The notes under the pieces were generated by a model. That model was not told where the DNA came from, searched no databases, and saw only the letters and a list, made by a program, of their open reading frames with translations. From Planctomycetaceae bacterium (GTDB taxonomy: Bacteria > Planctomycetota > Planctomycetia > Pirellulales > UBA1268): a stretch of DNA of 12,819 nucleotides. The position numbers were made by a program, and so were the translations under genes. Below, piece by piece: positions 1 to 7,016 of the stretch. The stretch's first letter is position 1; every line of letters begins with the position of its first letter. The stretch covers positions 1 to 12,819 of the forward strand of contig DONH01000316.1 in assembly GCA_003509235.1 (NCBI GenBank), given 5' to 3'.

Positions 1-86
1 TGATTTTGTCGTCACAAAGTTTTTATAGATTCTGTGTGGTTCGGAATATGAACGTATTACTTCTTTTGTCATCCGGAAGTATTTTC

Positions 87-1316
87 ATGCAGAAATTCAT
101 TTCAGCTATCGTTATTGTTTGCTTTGTGTCGTACGGAAGCCTTGTTCAGGCAGATGAATCTCGACAGCCAAATGTTGTTGTAATACTCGCTGATGATGCT
201 GGCTGGGGCGACTTCTCCTGCGTCGGTAATAAAACAATTTCAACACCAGCGGTGGATTCTTTGGCTTGTGAAGGAGCATTACTCGAGCAGTTTTTTGTGC
301 AGCCTGTATGCGCTCCAACACGGGCGGAATTTCTGACAGGACGGTATCATGATCGCAGTGGGGTCCGCGGCGTAACCCGAGGGGAGGAGCGGATGTCCCC
401 CGAAGAGCAAACCATTGCCAATGTTTTTAAAAAGTCCGGGTATGTTACAGGGTGTTTTGGAAAATGGCACAATGGCACACAGTGGCCATACCATCCATTA
501 GCACGTGGGTTCGATACCTTCTACGGTTTTACAGAAGGGCATTGGGGTGATTATTTCAACCCACTCATGCAGCACAACACGATCTTTCGAGAGGGTGAGG
601 GGTACATCACAGATGATATCACCACAAAGGCAATCAGATTTTTCAATGATCACGTAAAGCGTTCGTCTGCCAAACCTGTACTCTGCTACGTCGCATTCAA
701 CACGCCCCATTCGCCAATGTGTATTCCTGATGTGGACTGGAGTCGATTTGTGGATCGTCCTCTCCGGCAGAGAGGGCCAGACATTAAAAAAGAAGACCCA
801 GTTTTTACGCGTGCTGCTTTGGCAATGGTTAAAAACCTTGATGAAAATGTTGGCCGCATTCTGGCGGCAATTGATACAGCAGGAGTATCACGTGAAACCG
901 TTGTTGTCTTCTTTTCAGATAACGGACCGAATAGTTTGCGGTGGTGTGGAGGCATGCGAGGCAAAAAAGGATCAACGGACGATGGTGGTACCAGAAGTAT
1001 TTGCTGTATCAGATACCCAGGTCAGATTGCCCCCGGTGCCCGGGTTCCTCAGATCACCGGAGCAATTGATTTGTTGCCGACCCTTGCAGGTCTTGCTGGT
1101 GTCCAGTTAAATTCCCCAAAACCCCTTGATGGAATCGATCTGACAGCGATTCTTAAAAAAGATACAAAAGAGAAATCGAAGCCAAAGAAACTTGGCGTAA
1201 AGCTTACCGGGAGGCATATTGTTGCTTCTCAACGTGGGCGAATAAGCATACGTACACAGCGTCTTCGTCTTGATGATAAAGGGCATCTCTACGACATGCT
1301 CAATGACATCGGTTAG
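87..1316 (+). CDS. Exported Cys-type arylsulfatase, catalytic part, ended by an in-frame amber codon
   Basis: This encodes a 409-residue sulfatase of the alkaline-phosphatase superfamily that should hydrolyse sulfate esters, probably on a glycan, outside the cytoplasm. The ATG at 87 is chosen over the upstream in-frame TTG at 6 because GGAAG (75-79) lies 7 nt before it and the protein then begins with a clean signal peptide (basic MQK, hydrophobic stretch, cleavage near VQA, about residue 22). The calcium-site DD pair is at 36-37 (ILADDAGWGD). The formylglycine motif C-A-P-T-R has its Cys at 75. Family residues follow in K-W-H (126-128), TPHSP (His208), SDNGPN (Asp278, Asn279) and KGS (near 294), so the active site looks complete. 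The reading stops at TAG 1314-1316 right after LYDMLNDIG, where relatives continue with Gln and then the end of the C-terminal subdomain; the same frame goes on to 1898. Maturation needs a formylglycine-generating enzyme encoded elsewhere. Family assignment is firm; the substrate is not known. Confidence 0.9.
   Translation: MQKFISAIVIVCFVSYGSLVQADESRQPNVVVILADDAGWGDFSCVGNKTISTPAVDSLACEGALLEQFFVQPVCAPTRAEFLTGRYHDRSGVRGVTRGEERMSPEEQTIANVFKKSGYVTGCFGKWHNGTQWPYHPLARGFDTFYGFTEGHWGDYFNPLMQHNTIFREGEGYITDDITTKAIRFFNDHVKRSSAKPVLCYVAFNTPHSPMCIPDVDWSRFVDRPLRQRGPDIKKEDPVFTRAALAMVKNLDENVGRILAAIDTAGVSRETVVVFFSDNGPNSLRWCGGMRGKKGSTDDGGTRSICCIRYPGQIAPGARVPQITGAIDLLPTLAGLAGVQLNSPKPLDGIDLTAILKKDTKEKSKPKKLGVKLTGRHIVASQRGRISIRTQRLRLDDKGHLYDMLNDIG
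1314..1316 (+). other. In-frame amber (TAG) interrupting the first sulfatase gene
   Basis: The codon follows LYDMLNDIG and precedes ERDISKEQPEE in the same frame. Sulfatases of this type commonly read D-P-G-Q followed by a charged stretch and D-V/I-S, so a Gln codon CAG differing by one base is the obvious ancestor. The codon after the stop is GAA. At least four other genes here end on TAG (3532-3534 on minus; 1896-1898, 7953-7955 and 10045-10047 on plus), so general reading of TAG as an amino acid is unlikely. What is seen is the stop and the open continuation; a nonsense mutation, a base-call error or readthrough are inferences. Confidence 0.85.
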
Positions 1317-1364
1317 GAACGAGACATCTCCAAAGAGCAGCCGGAGGAAAGAGAGCGGCTGAAA

Positions 1365-1898
1365 ATGATTGCTGATGATTGGCAGAAAGATGTCCTTGAT
1401 CGTATGTCGCAGCCAGATGTTGAACGTTTTCCTGTTGGGTATACAGGCGCACCTCTGACCGAACTTCCAGCGCGGGACGGGCGTGGTGAAGGAGGTGTCG
1501 TACACAGTGGACGCGCACCAAATTGTTCATTCTTTACAGACTGGAAGAACACAGAGGACTCGCTGGTATGGGATGTCGATGTCCTCAATGCAGGTACCTA
1601 TACTGCAAAAGTCTGGTACACATGTCCCGCAAAAGATGTGGGGTCGACCATTCAGCTTTCCTGCGGCCAAAGCCGAATCACAACGATCGTGACTCCGGCG
1701 TGGGATCCACCGCTGAACACTGGTGAAGACCGTGTCGATCGTGGCAGTGAAAGTTATGTAAAGCCGTTTCACGTGCTTTCTCTTGGTAATATAAAGCTCG
1801 AAGTGGGCAAGGCTCAATTGCGGCTTACGGCCCTTCATGTGCCAGGAGCATCTGTTGCAGATGTTCGCAGAATAGTTCTGTATCCAGTTGTAAATTAG
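1365..1898 (+). CDS. C-terminal part of the interrupted sulfatase (beta-rich accessory domain)
   Basis: This 177-residue frame is the in-frame continuation of the sulfatase at 87-1316; the open frame begins at 1317, giving 193 codons after the amber. The first residues (from 1317) complete the sulfatase C-terminal subdomain. From about FPVGYTGAPL onward there is a separate beta-strand-rich segment with alternating hydrophobic and aromatic residues (SLVWDVDV, YTAKVWYTC, IKLEVGKAQLRL), resembling the carbohydrate-binding-like beta-sandwich extensions found on planctomycete sulfatases. It has no signal peptide, so on its own it would stay in the cytoplasm. Independent translation from ATG 1365 is conceivable: GGAGG lies 17 nt upstream and GAGAG 9 nt upstream, 48 nt after the stop. 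It more likely represents the separated tail of a 603-residue protein. It ends with TAG at 1896-1898. Confidence 0.6.
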   Translation: MIADDWQKDVLDRMSQPDVERFPVGYTGAPLTELPARDGRGEGGVVHSGRAPNCSFFTDWKNTEDSLVWDVDVLNAGTYTAKVWYTCPAKDVGSTIQLSCGQSRITTIVTPAWDPPLNTGEDRVDRGSESYVKPFHVLSLGNIKLEVGKAQLRLTALHVPGASVADVRRIVLYPVVN

Positions 1899-1902
1899 TA
1901 CA

Positions 1903-1930
1903 TACAGCTTTACGTTCTTGGCTTGCTGTA
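1903..1930. terminator. Weak inverted repeat between convergent genes
   Basis: TACAGC (1903-1908) and GCTGTA (1925-1930) can pair as a 6-bp stem around a 16-nt loop in the 42-nt gap between the convergent sulfatase and kinase genes. A bidirectional terminator would be expected here, but the stem is short, the loop is long and there is no T-tract on either side, so the call is tentative. Confidence 0.2.
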
Positions 1931-1940
1931 CAGAGCATCC

Positions 1941-3482
1941 TTACTCGCTTGTTACTGATTCCAACTGTCTGTGCATGTGGACTAGTTTTTGGTAACGCTC
2001 GAATACGCCGTTGAGTGTCTCTACAGATTGGACGTGAGGAGTGAATCGGGTCGGTGTTCCTGTTTTTTGAGCTTCGATGAACTGAGGCCAGTCAGTTGCG
2101 CGACCAGCCAGTGATTCAAAACGAAATTTTGCCATCAAAACTGCTCCCCAGGCGGTGCCCTCGTCACCTCCTTCAAGGATTGTTACCGGAGTATTGAAGG
2201 AATCAGCAACAAGTTGTCCCAGCTCGGGTGTTTTTACAAGTCCGCCCGACAAAATAATCTCGGTTCGTGGGTATCCCTGTTTATCAAGCTGAGTGCTCCC
2301 AAGCCGCAAATTGAAGATTGTAGCAAGCAGCATGGCTTTTACCGCATTGCCAGGGGTTGCAGTCTCATTGTCCAGTCCGAGCACCATGGCGGTGCCACCT
2401 TGGGAAATACCCAGTCCTGGTTCATCATCCATGAATGGTAGTGCTAAAAGACCACCACAGTCAGCGTCAGCTCTCAGAACCTGTGGCATAATCGTGGAGA
2501 AGTCACCCCCAAAAAGGCTGACTGCCATATTCATGGCCGTTGTTCCATTTCGAAGCCAGACCATGTTGATCGGGCGGCCGTCCGGTGCACAGAAATGATC
2601 GATAGGAACTGAAATTCCCTCGAACGCCCGATCACCAACTGAGTTGGCAACAACACTCGTACCGAAACTCATTGACACCTGACCAGGAGTTGCGATCAAT
2701 GAGCCAGCGAGTGCCGCCGGTTGATCTCCTTCAGCAGGTGCAACAGGAATGCCTTCGGGTAGCCCAAGGAGTTTCGCGCCGTGTGCATCCAATGAACCAC
2801 CATCTTCGCCGGCCTTTTTGACGGATGGAAGAAGATCACTCAATTTCGGCAGGGTGCTGATCGATCTACTTTTCTTCTCGGATTGGGTCGCAATCACATC
2901 AAAATCAGCCAGCATCTGCGTATTATACGTTAGCGACTGCTGGTCGATTGGGAACATGCCAGCAGCATCACCAATTCCAAGGTTCCAGCAGCCTGTGAGC
3001 CGATAGGCAACCCAGCCAGCAGGTGTTGTCATATGACTGACACGTGCTGCCTTTTCGGGTTGATTACGAATTGTCCAAAGCCACCGAACTGCGGTCATGC
3101 GTTTAGGACATTTTGTTCCCAGATGTTCCGTCAGTTCATCGCCTTCGGCTTCATTTCTGCCATCACACCAAAGCCGAGCTGGTCCGACTGGTTCGCCCTC
3201 TTCCTCCGTAAGAACTTCCCCGTGCATCTGCCCGGAGATTCCAATTGCCAGAACTTCCATGTCGATCTGCATTGAGGATATTTTTTTTCGCAGATCAGTC
3301 ATCGCGTCCTTCAGGGCGGTCTCCCAATCGCATGGTTGTTGTTCATAACACCCAGAGTTAAGTCCAGATACCATGTCATACGTACCCTCACCACTCGCAA
3401 GAATTTTTAATTCTGTGTCTGTAAAGATGACAGAGAGGCCTTGCGTGCCGATATCAATACCAAGGAATCCGTTTGTCTTCAT
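1941..3482 (-). CDS. xylB: Xylulokinase-type FGGY carbohydrate kinase
   Basis: A 513-residue cytoplasmic FGGY-family kinase, the usual length for xylulokinase, which phosphorylates D-xylulose with ATP to xylulose 5-phosphate for the pentose phosphate pathway. The N-terminal phosphate motif is FLGIDIGTQG (Asp10). ISGQMHG (83-88) and LWCDGRN (104-110) are typical of xylulokinases. The catalytic base is predicted as Asp253 in EGDQPAA. The second actin-like domain holds SFGTS (272-276), GTTAMN (313-318) and the adenosine-site ILSGGLVKTPELG (410-422). No Shine-Dalgarno is visible before the ATG; the chosen start places the first motif at residue 6, as in relatives. It lies 49 nt downstream of the aldolase gene and probably shares its transcript. 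Activity on a related ketose (ribulose, fuculose) cannot be excluded from sequence alone. It ends in TAA. Confidence 0.88.
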   Translation of the reverse strand: MKTNGFLGIDIGTQGLSVIFTDTELKILASGEGTYDMVSGLNSGCYEQQPCDWETALKDAMTDLRKKISSMQIDMEVLAIGISGQMHGEVLTEEEGEPVGPARLWCDGRNEAEGDELTEHLGTKCPKRMTAVRWLWTIRNQPEKAARVSHMTTPAGWVAYRLTGCWNLGIGDAAGMFPIDQQSLTYNTQMLADFDVIATQSEKKSRSISTLPKLSDLLPSVKKAGEDGGSLDAHGAKLLGLPEGIPVAPAEGDQPAALAGSLIATPGQVSMSFGTSVVANSVGDRAFEGISVPIDHFCAPDGRPINMVWLRNGTTAMNMAVSLFGGDFSTIMPQVLRADADCGGLLALPFMDDEPGLGISQGGTAMVLGLDNETATPGNAVKAMLLATIFNLRLGSTQLDKQGYPRTEIILSGGLVKTPELGQLVADSFNTPVTILEGGDEGTAWGAVLMAKFRFESLAGRATDWPQFIEAQKTGTPTRFTPHVQSVETLNGVFERYQKLVHMHRQLESVTSE

Positions 3483-3531
3483 GTGTGTCGCAATTTTAAG
3501 AGATACGTGGAAAATGAAATATTTTTAAAAT

Positions 3532-4455
3532 CTAAATCAATGCCTGATTGTCGAGCATCTGTTGAATCAATAGTCTGATCTTTTCAGTAGCAGCTGTCAG
3601 CATGGCTAACTGTTTCTCGGTCTGTGGCTGCCTTCCCTTTCCAAAGTTAAACCTACGTAAGCTTATCGCACTGCGGAATCCCTCGGGAAAATCAGCAGCA
3701 GAAAATGTAGTGTCAAAAAGTTCAAGCAGTTGTTTCTGTAGTGACAATGCTTTATCAAAATGTTTCTTCTTCGTCAGGTCATAGATTGCTCGTGTAATTT
3801 CAGGGACGATTCCACTCGTGGCGTGTGTGCCTCCCTGGCAGCCGGCCATGAGCATGGGGACAAGTACTGCGTCCCATCCGGTCATGAATAGAAAGTCTGG
3901 ACGAAGCGGACGGACAGACTGGATCATCCTAGTCATGCCGGCAAGATCACCAGAAGAATCCTTAATACCAATTATGCGATCAAACTCTGCCAATCGGCAG
4001 ACTGTTTCATTATCAATCGGGCTGGCAAAAAGAGGAATATTATAAAGCGTTACGTCAATCGGACTGTTGAGAGCAATTTCCCTGAAGTATGCAAAAACAC
4101 TTTCTGGTGACAGTTTGTAGTAAAACGGTGAGACAATAGCGACTGCTCGAGCACCAAAGTCATGGTACACATTACAGGCATTGAGTGTTTCGTGAACATT
4201 TGCTTCAGCTGCGCCAGCAAGAACCGGGACCCTATCGGCGGTCTGATCACAAACAATCTGGATGATTCGGCGTCGTTCTTTTGCCGTAAAACGGGTGAAC
4301 TCACCGGTTGATCCATTTGGATAAAGCCCGTGCACTCCTTTATCAATCAACCAATCAATATACCGTCGTAGTTCACCCTCATTAATTTCGCCATTGGCAC
4401 AAAGAGGAACCATCAGAGGGGTCAAGATGCCGGAGATGGTCTTCGCTGAACACAT
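3532..4455 (-). CDS. Class I aldolase/dehydratase of the DapA/NanA superfamily
   Basis: A 307-residue TIM-barrel protein of the dihydrodipicolinate synthase / N-acetylneuraminate lyase superfamily. These enzymes form a Schiff base with a 2-keto acid and cleave, condense or dehydrate it. Visible family marks are NGSTGEF (47-53, carboxylate binding), LYNIP (Tyr138, the proton-relay tyrosine) and GIKDSSGD (Schiff-base Lys165). The GSTGE form, rather than GTTGE, and the sugar-kinase neighbour favour a sugar-acid role (keto-deoxy sugar acid aldolase or dehydratase, or neuraminate lyase-like) over lysine synthesis; this is inference. The start at 4455 fits the family N-terminus (TPL just after it), but no Shine-Dalgarno is visible. 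It lies 74 nt after the esterase stop and 49 nt before the kinase start, in the same direction. It ends in TAG. Confidence 0.85.
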   Translation of the reverse strand: MCSAKTISGILTPLMVPLCANGEINEGELRRYIDWLIDKGVHGLYPNGSTGEFTRFTAKERRRIIQIVCDQTADRVPVLAGAAEANVHETLNACNVYHDFGARAVAIVSPFYYKLSPESVFAYFREIALNSPIDVTLYNIPLFASPIDNETVCRLAEFDRIIGIKDSSGDLAGMTRMIQSVRPLRPDFLFMTGWDAVLVPMLMAGCQGGTHATSGIVPEITRAIYDLTKKKHFDKALSLQKQLLELFDTTFSAADFPEGFRSAISLRRFNFGKGRQPQTEKQLAMLTAATEKIRLLIQQMLDNQALI

Positions 4456-4529
4456 TGAATCGTATGAATGGTTAGGGGATTTTTATGCCTAGCTTCAAAG
4501 GGTTTGAGAAACCGTCCAACTGATACTAA

Positions 4530-5405
4530 TTATTTGGGTAGTGTGTTGAGAACTTCGTCGTGGAGCCAATCGAGCATGCGATCTGGCCAATGTTGAATAC
4601 TCCGTCGCAGTGATCGTTCTCCCATGCCAAAGCCATGTCCACCACGGGTGAAAATATGTGCTTCGTAGTCGACGTCGAGTTCACGAAAGTGGTGCATTAG
4701 GTTCAGAAGAACACTCGTATGTGCATCATCTGCCGCAATGACCATAAATGCTGGTGGCGTATCGTTTGGTAATTTTGAAGGAATGCCGACTGGTCCCGGG
4801 TATACAAGCATTTGGAAGTTCGGTTTTGCAAATTCACGATCAATTGGGTCAGCAGCATCAGGATTCCCTTCACCTGGCTTATAGCACGTGATTGAAACGA
4901 CCTCGCCCCCAGCCGAAAATCCGAGCATGCCAATTTTTTCTGGATCGAGATGGAATTCTTGAGACCGATGGCGAACCAGGCGAATCGCGCGTTGACCATC
5001 TGCAAGCACATGTTCTTCGAACTTATATGGTTGTCCAGCTTGTCTTGAGAGTCGGTACTTTAATACAAATGAAGTAAAGCCATGCTCAGCAAGGAAATGG
5101 GCTGGTTCTTCGCCACCACCACGCATGCCCAATTTTCTGAGTCCACCTCCAGGGGCAATGACAATCCCTACTCCATTGGCCTTCTCTTTTTTTGGAAGAA
5201 ACACGGTGAGTGAAGGATTGTGCACATTTGTCACGCTCCCTCTCTCAACGACTTCTGCTTCGTTTCGCCGACTTTCAAAACCAGGCGCACCTTTTTCCCA
5301 GAGTGGAAGAACAAGGTTTTCGGCCGCGTATAACGATGTATCCATCCCTGAAAGCAGAACAATGGCAATGGTTCTTAGAGGATTCAAAAGAATGTGGTGT
5401 CGCAT
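4530..5405 (-). CDS. Exported alpha/beta hydrolase, acetylxylan-esterase-like
   Basis: A 291-residue serine hydrolase with the alpha/beta fold, resembling the exported lipase/esterase-like proteins (BD-FAE or acetylxylan esterase type) found in glycan-utilisation clusters; it would remove acetyl or feruloyl groups from a polysaccharide. The oxyanion-hole segment is IVIAPGGG (81-88). The nucleophile is Ser164 in GFSAGG, the probable acid is Asp226 or Asp227 in AADDAH, and the base is His257 in GGHGFG. The ATG at 5405 is preferred over one at 5495 because it gives a signal peptide (MRHH, hydrophobic IAIVLLSG, cleavage near LYAA) and leaves an 89-bp spacer to the divergent sulfatase. There is no Shine-Dalgarno; a promoter-like pair just upstream (5442-5414) would give an almost leaderless mRNA. 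It is the first gene of the leftward set. It ends in TAA. The ester substrate is unknown. Confidence 0.82.
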   Translation of the reverse strand: MRHHILLNPLRTIAIVLLSGMDTSLYAAENLVLPLWEKGAPGFESRRNEAEVVERGSVTNVHNPSLTVFLPKKEKANGVGIVIAPGGGLRKLGMRGGGEEPAHFLAEHGFTSFVLKYRLSRQAGQPYKFEEHVLADGQRAIRLVRHRSQEFHLDPEKIGMLGFSAGGEVVSITCYKPGEGNPDAADPIDREFAKPNFQMLVYPGPVGIPSKLPNDTPPAFMVIAADDAHTSVLLNLMHHFRELDVDYEAHIFTRGGHGFGMGERSLRRSIQHWPDRMLDWLHDEVLNTLPK

Positions 5406-5413
5406 AGAGTAAG

Positions 5414-5442
5414 ATTTTAGAAAAGGAATATTTTTCCATAAA
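5414..5442 (-). promoter_or_regulatory. Candidate sigma-70-like promoter for the leftward esterase-aldolase-kinase set
   Basis: Read on the minus strand, TTTATG (5442-5437) and TAAAAT (5419-5414) are separated by 17 nt. The -10 box matches five of six consensus bases; the -35 box matches about three. Transcription would start near 5407, about 2 nt before the esterase ATG, giving a leaderless message that fits the missing Shine-Dalgarno. The prediction comes from matching by eye in an AT-rich spacer. Confidence 0.3.
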
Positions 5443-5494
5443 GCAGAAATCATACCAAGTGTTTGGGGCAAAAATGAGTCAGAGGAGAAAAACA

Positions 5495-6967
5495 ATGGGT
5501 CACGTTACCGTCACTACGTACCGGGCATTTGCGTGTGCAATTTTTCTTACGTGTCTGTTTGCGTGCGGTGTCCTTCCTGCGGCACAGGAAGATACAAGCG
5601 AGCAACCAAATATCCTATTTCTATTCGCGGATGATCTCACCTATGAAGCCATCAGAGCATTTGGCCACACAGATATTGATACACCTAATATCGATCGACT
5701 CGTAAATCGTGGCACCACATTTAGCCATGCATACAACATGGGTTCCTGGAGCGGTGCTGTGTGTGTTGCGAGTCGTACCATGTTGATTACGGGCCGGAGT
5801 GTTTGGGACGCGAATAGCATCTATAAAACAACCGATCAAGAGCGTCAGGCAGGTGTGTTGTGGCCCCAACTTCTAAGCCAAGCTGGCTACCGCACGTTTA
5901 TGACAGGTAAATGGCATATACGAACAGATGCTGACAAGTGTTTCGATGTTGCCCGACATGTCAGACCAGGTATGCCGAACACTGTCGAAAGTGCCTACAA
6001 CAGACCTCCTGCTCAAGGCAAGGATCCGTGGAGCCCAACAGACACGAGTCTTGGTGGATTCTGGGAAGGCGGACGACACTGGAGCGCGGTCACAGCAGAC
6101 GACGCGATTGATTTCCTTGGAGAAGCCAAGGCCGGAGAGCAACCATCTTTTTTCTACGTAGCATTCAATGCTCCGCACGATCCACGACAGTCACCTCAGG
6201 AATTTCTGGATCGTTATCCGATTGAAAGGATTGCGACTGCCAAACCATTTCTATCTGAATATCCGTATGCAGAAGAAATCGGAGCAGGCAAAAAATTGCG
6301 AGATGAAAAGCTTGCACCATTCCCGAGGACGGAGCAGGCTGTTGCGGTTCATCGTCGAGAATATTATGCCATTATCACTCATCTCGACGCTCAAATTGGT
6401 CGCATTCTCAAAGCACTTGATGCATCAGGTAAAGCAGAGAATACATGGATTTTCTTTACTGCCGACCACGGTCTTTCAGTTGGTCATCACGGTCTTGTTG
6501 GAAAACAAAATCAGTATGACCATTCGATCCGTGTCCCATTTGTCGTTGTTGGTCCTAATGTGCCCAAGGGTGTGACTGACCCGACGCCGATTTATCTCCA
6601 GGATGTGATGCCAACGACCCTTGAGTTGGCTGGTGCACACCAGCCAAAGCATGTCTTTTTCAAGAGTTTGCTTTCTCGTTTAGGCCAAACGAAGTCAGAT
6701 GCTTCTGCTAAGCCCTATGAGTCAATTTACGGAAGCTATCTCACGCTCCAACGGTCGATTACACACGATGGATGGAAACTGATCATCTACCCAGACGCTA
6801 AAGTGCTGCGGCTTTATCATCTGCAGCATGACCCACACGAAACGATTGATTTGGCAGGTCAGCCTGCACACGCTGAACGAATGACTCAATTGTTTGATCG
6901 ATTCGTTGTTCTTCAGCGTGAGTTGAAGGACTCCGTTGATGTGACACATTTAAGACCATCAAAATAA
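5495..6967 (+). CDS. Exported Cys-type sulfatase with C-V-A-S-R motif
   Basis: A 490-residue sulfatase with a complete-looking active site. The ATG at 5495 is chosen over in-frame GTG 5459 and ATG 5474 because GAGGAG (5482-5487) sits 7 nt before it and it opens a signal sequence. The hydrophobic stretch ends in L-F-A-C (Cys24), a possible lipobox, or it could be cut after LPAA; the choice decides between membrane anchoring and release. Metal-site Asp46-Asp47 lie in LFADDL. The formylglycine motif is C-V-A-S-R (Cys90), with Ala where the commoner form has Pro; C-x-A-x-R is a known variant. Others are GKWH (Lys139, His141), NAPHDP (His228), TADHG (Asp324, His325) and VGKQ (Lys337). A typical C-terminal tail follows (GWKLIIYP, LYHLQHDPHE), so the protein is full length. 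The esterase at 7017 follows after 49 nt and is probably co-transcribed. Substrate unknown. Confidence 0.92.
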   Translation: MGHVTVTTYRAFACAIFLTCLFACGVLPAAQEDTSEQPNILFLFADDLTYEAIRAFGHTDIDTPNIDRLVNRGTTFSHAYNMGSWSGAVCVASRTMLITGRSVWDANSIYKTTDQERQAGVLWPQLLSQAGYRTFMTGKWHIRTDADKCFDVARHVRPGMPNTVESAYNRPPAQGKDPWSPTDTSLGGFWEGGRHWSAVTADDAIDFLGEAKAGEQPSFFYVAFNAPHDPRQSPQEFLDRYPIERIATAKPFLSEYPYAEEIGAGKKLRDEKLAPFPRTEQAVAVHRREYYAIITHLDAQIGRILKALDASGKAENTWIFFTADHGLSVGHHGLVGKQNQYDHSIRVPFVVVGPNVPKGVTDPTPIYLQDVMPTTLELAGAHQPKHVFFKSLLSRLGQTKSDASAKPYESIYGSYLTLQRSITHDGWKLIIYPDAKVLRLYHLQHDPHETIDLAGQPAHAERMTQLFDRFVVLQRELKDSVDVTHLRPSK

Positions 6968-6982
6968 GGTGGGACGCCTTAT
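6964..6982 (+). other. Small hairpin at the end of the second sulfatase gene
   Basis: ATAAGG (6964-6969) and CCTTAT (6977-6982) form a perfect 6-bp stem around a 7-nt loop, and the TAA stop codon lies inside the left arm. No T-tract follows, so it is not a standard intrinsic terminator. It might tune mRNA decay or expression of the esterase that starts 34 nt later, or be chance. Confidence 0.25.
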
Positions 6983-7016
6983 GCATGCGAACCTCACAGG
7001 ACATTGAGATCATACG

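Noticed and set aside
6..86. In-frame TTG extension of the first sulfatase
   Set aside because: The ATG at 87 has a well-placed GGAAG and starts a standard signal peptide; the extension would bury it behind 27 unrelated residues.
730..1110. 126-codon frame inside the sulfatase gene
   Set aside because: It lies in another frame of a clearly conserved coding region and has no family features of its own.
87..1898. Amber codon as a sense codon throughout the genome, or selenocysteine/pyrrolysine insertion
   Set aside because: TAG terminates several intact genes here, the position expects Gln, and no insertion element is recognisable after the codon.
4501..4513. GGTTT/AAACC hairpin between the esterase and aldolase genes
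   Set aside because: Five base pairs with a 3-nt loop and no tail; likely chance, and the genes look co-transcribed.
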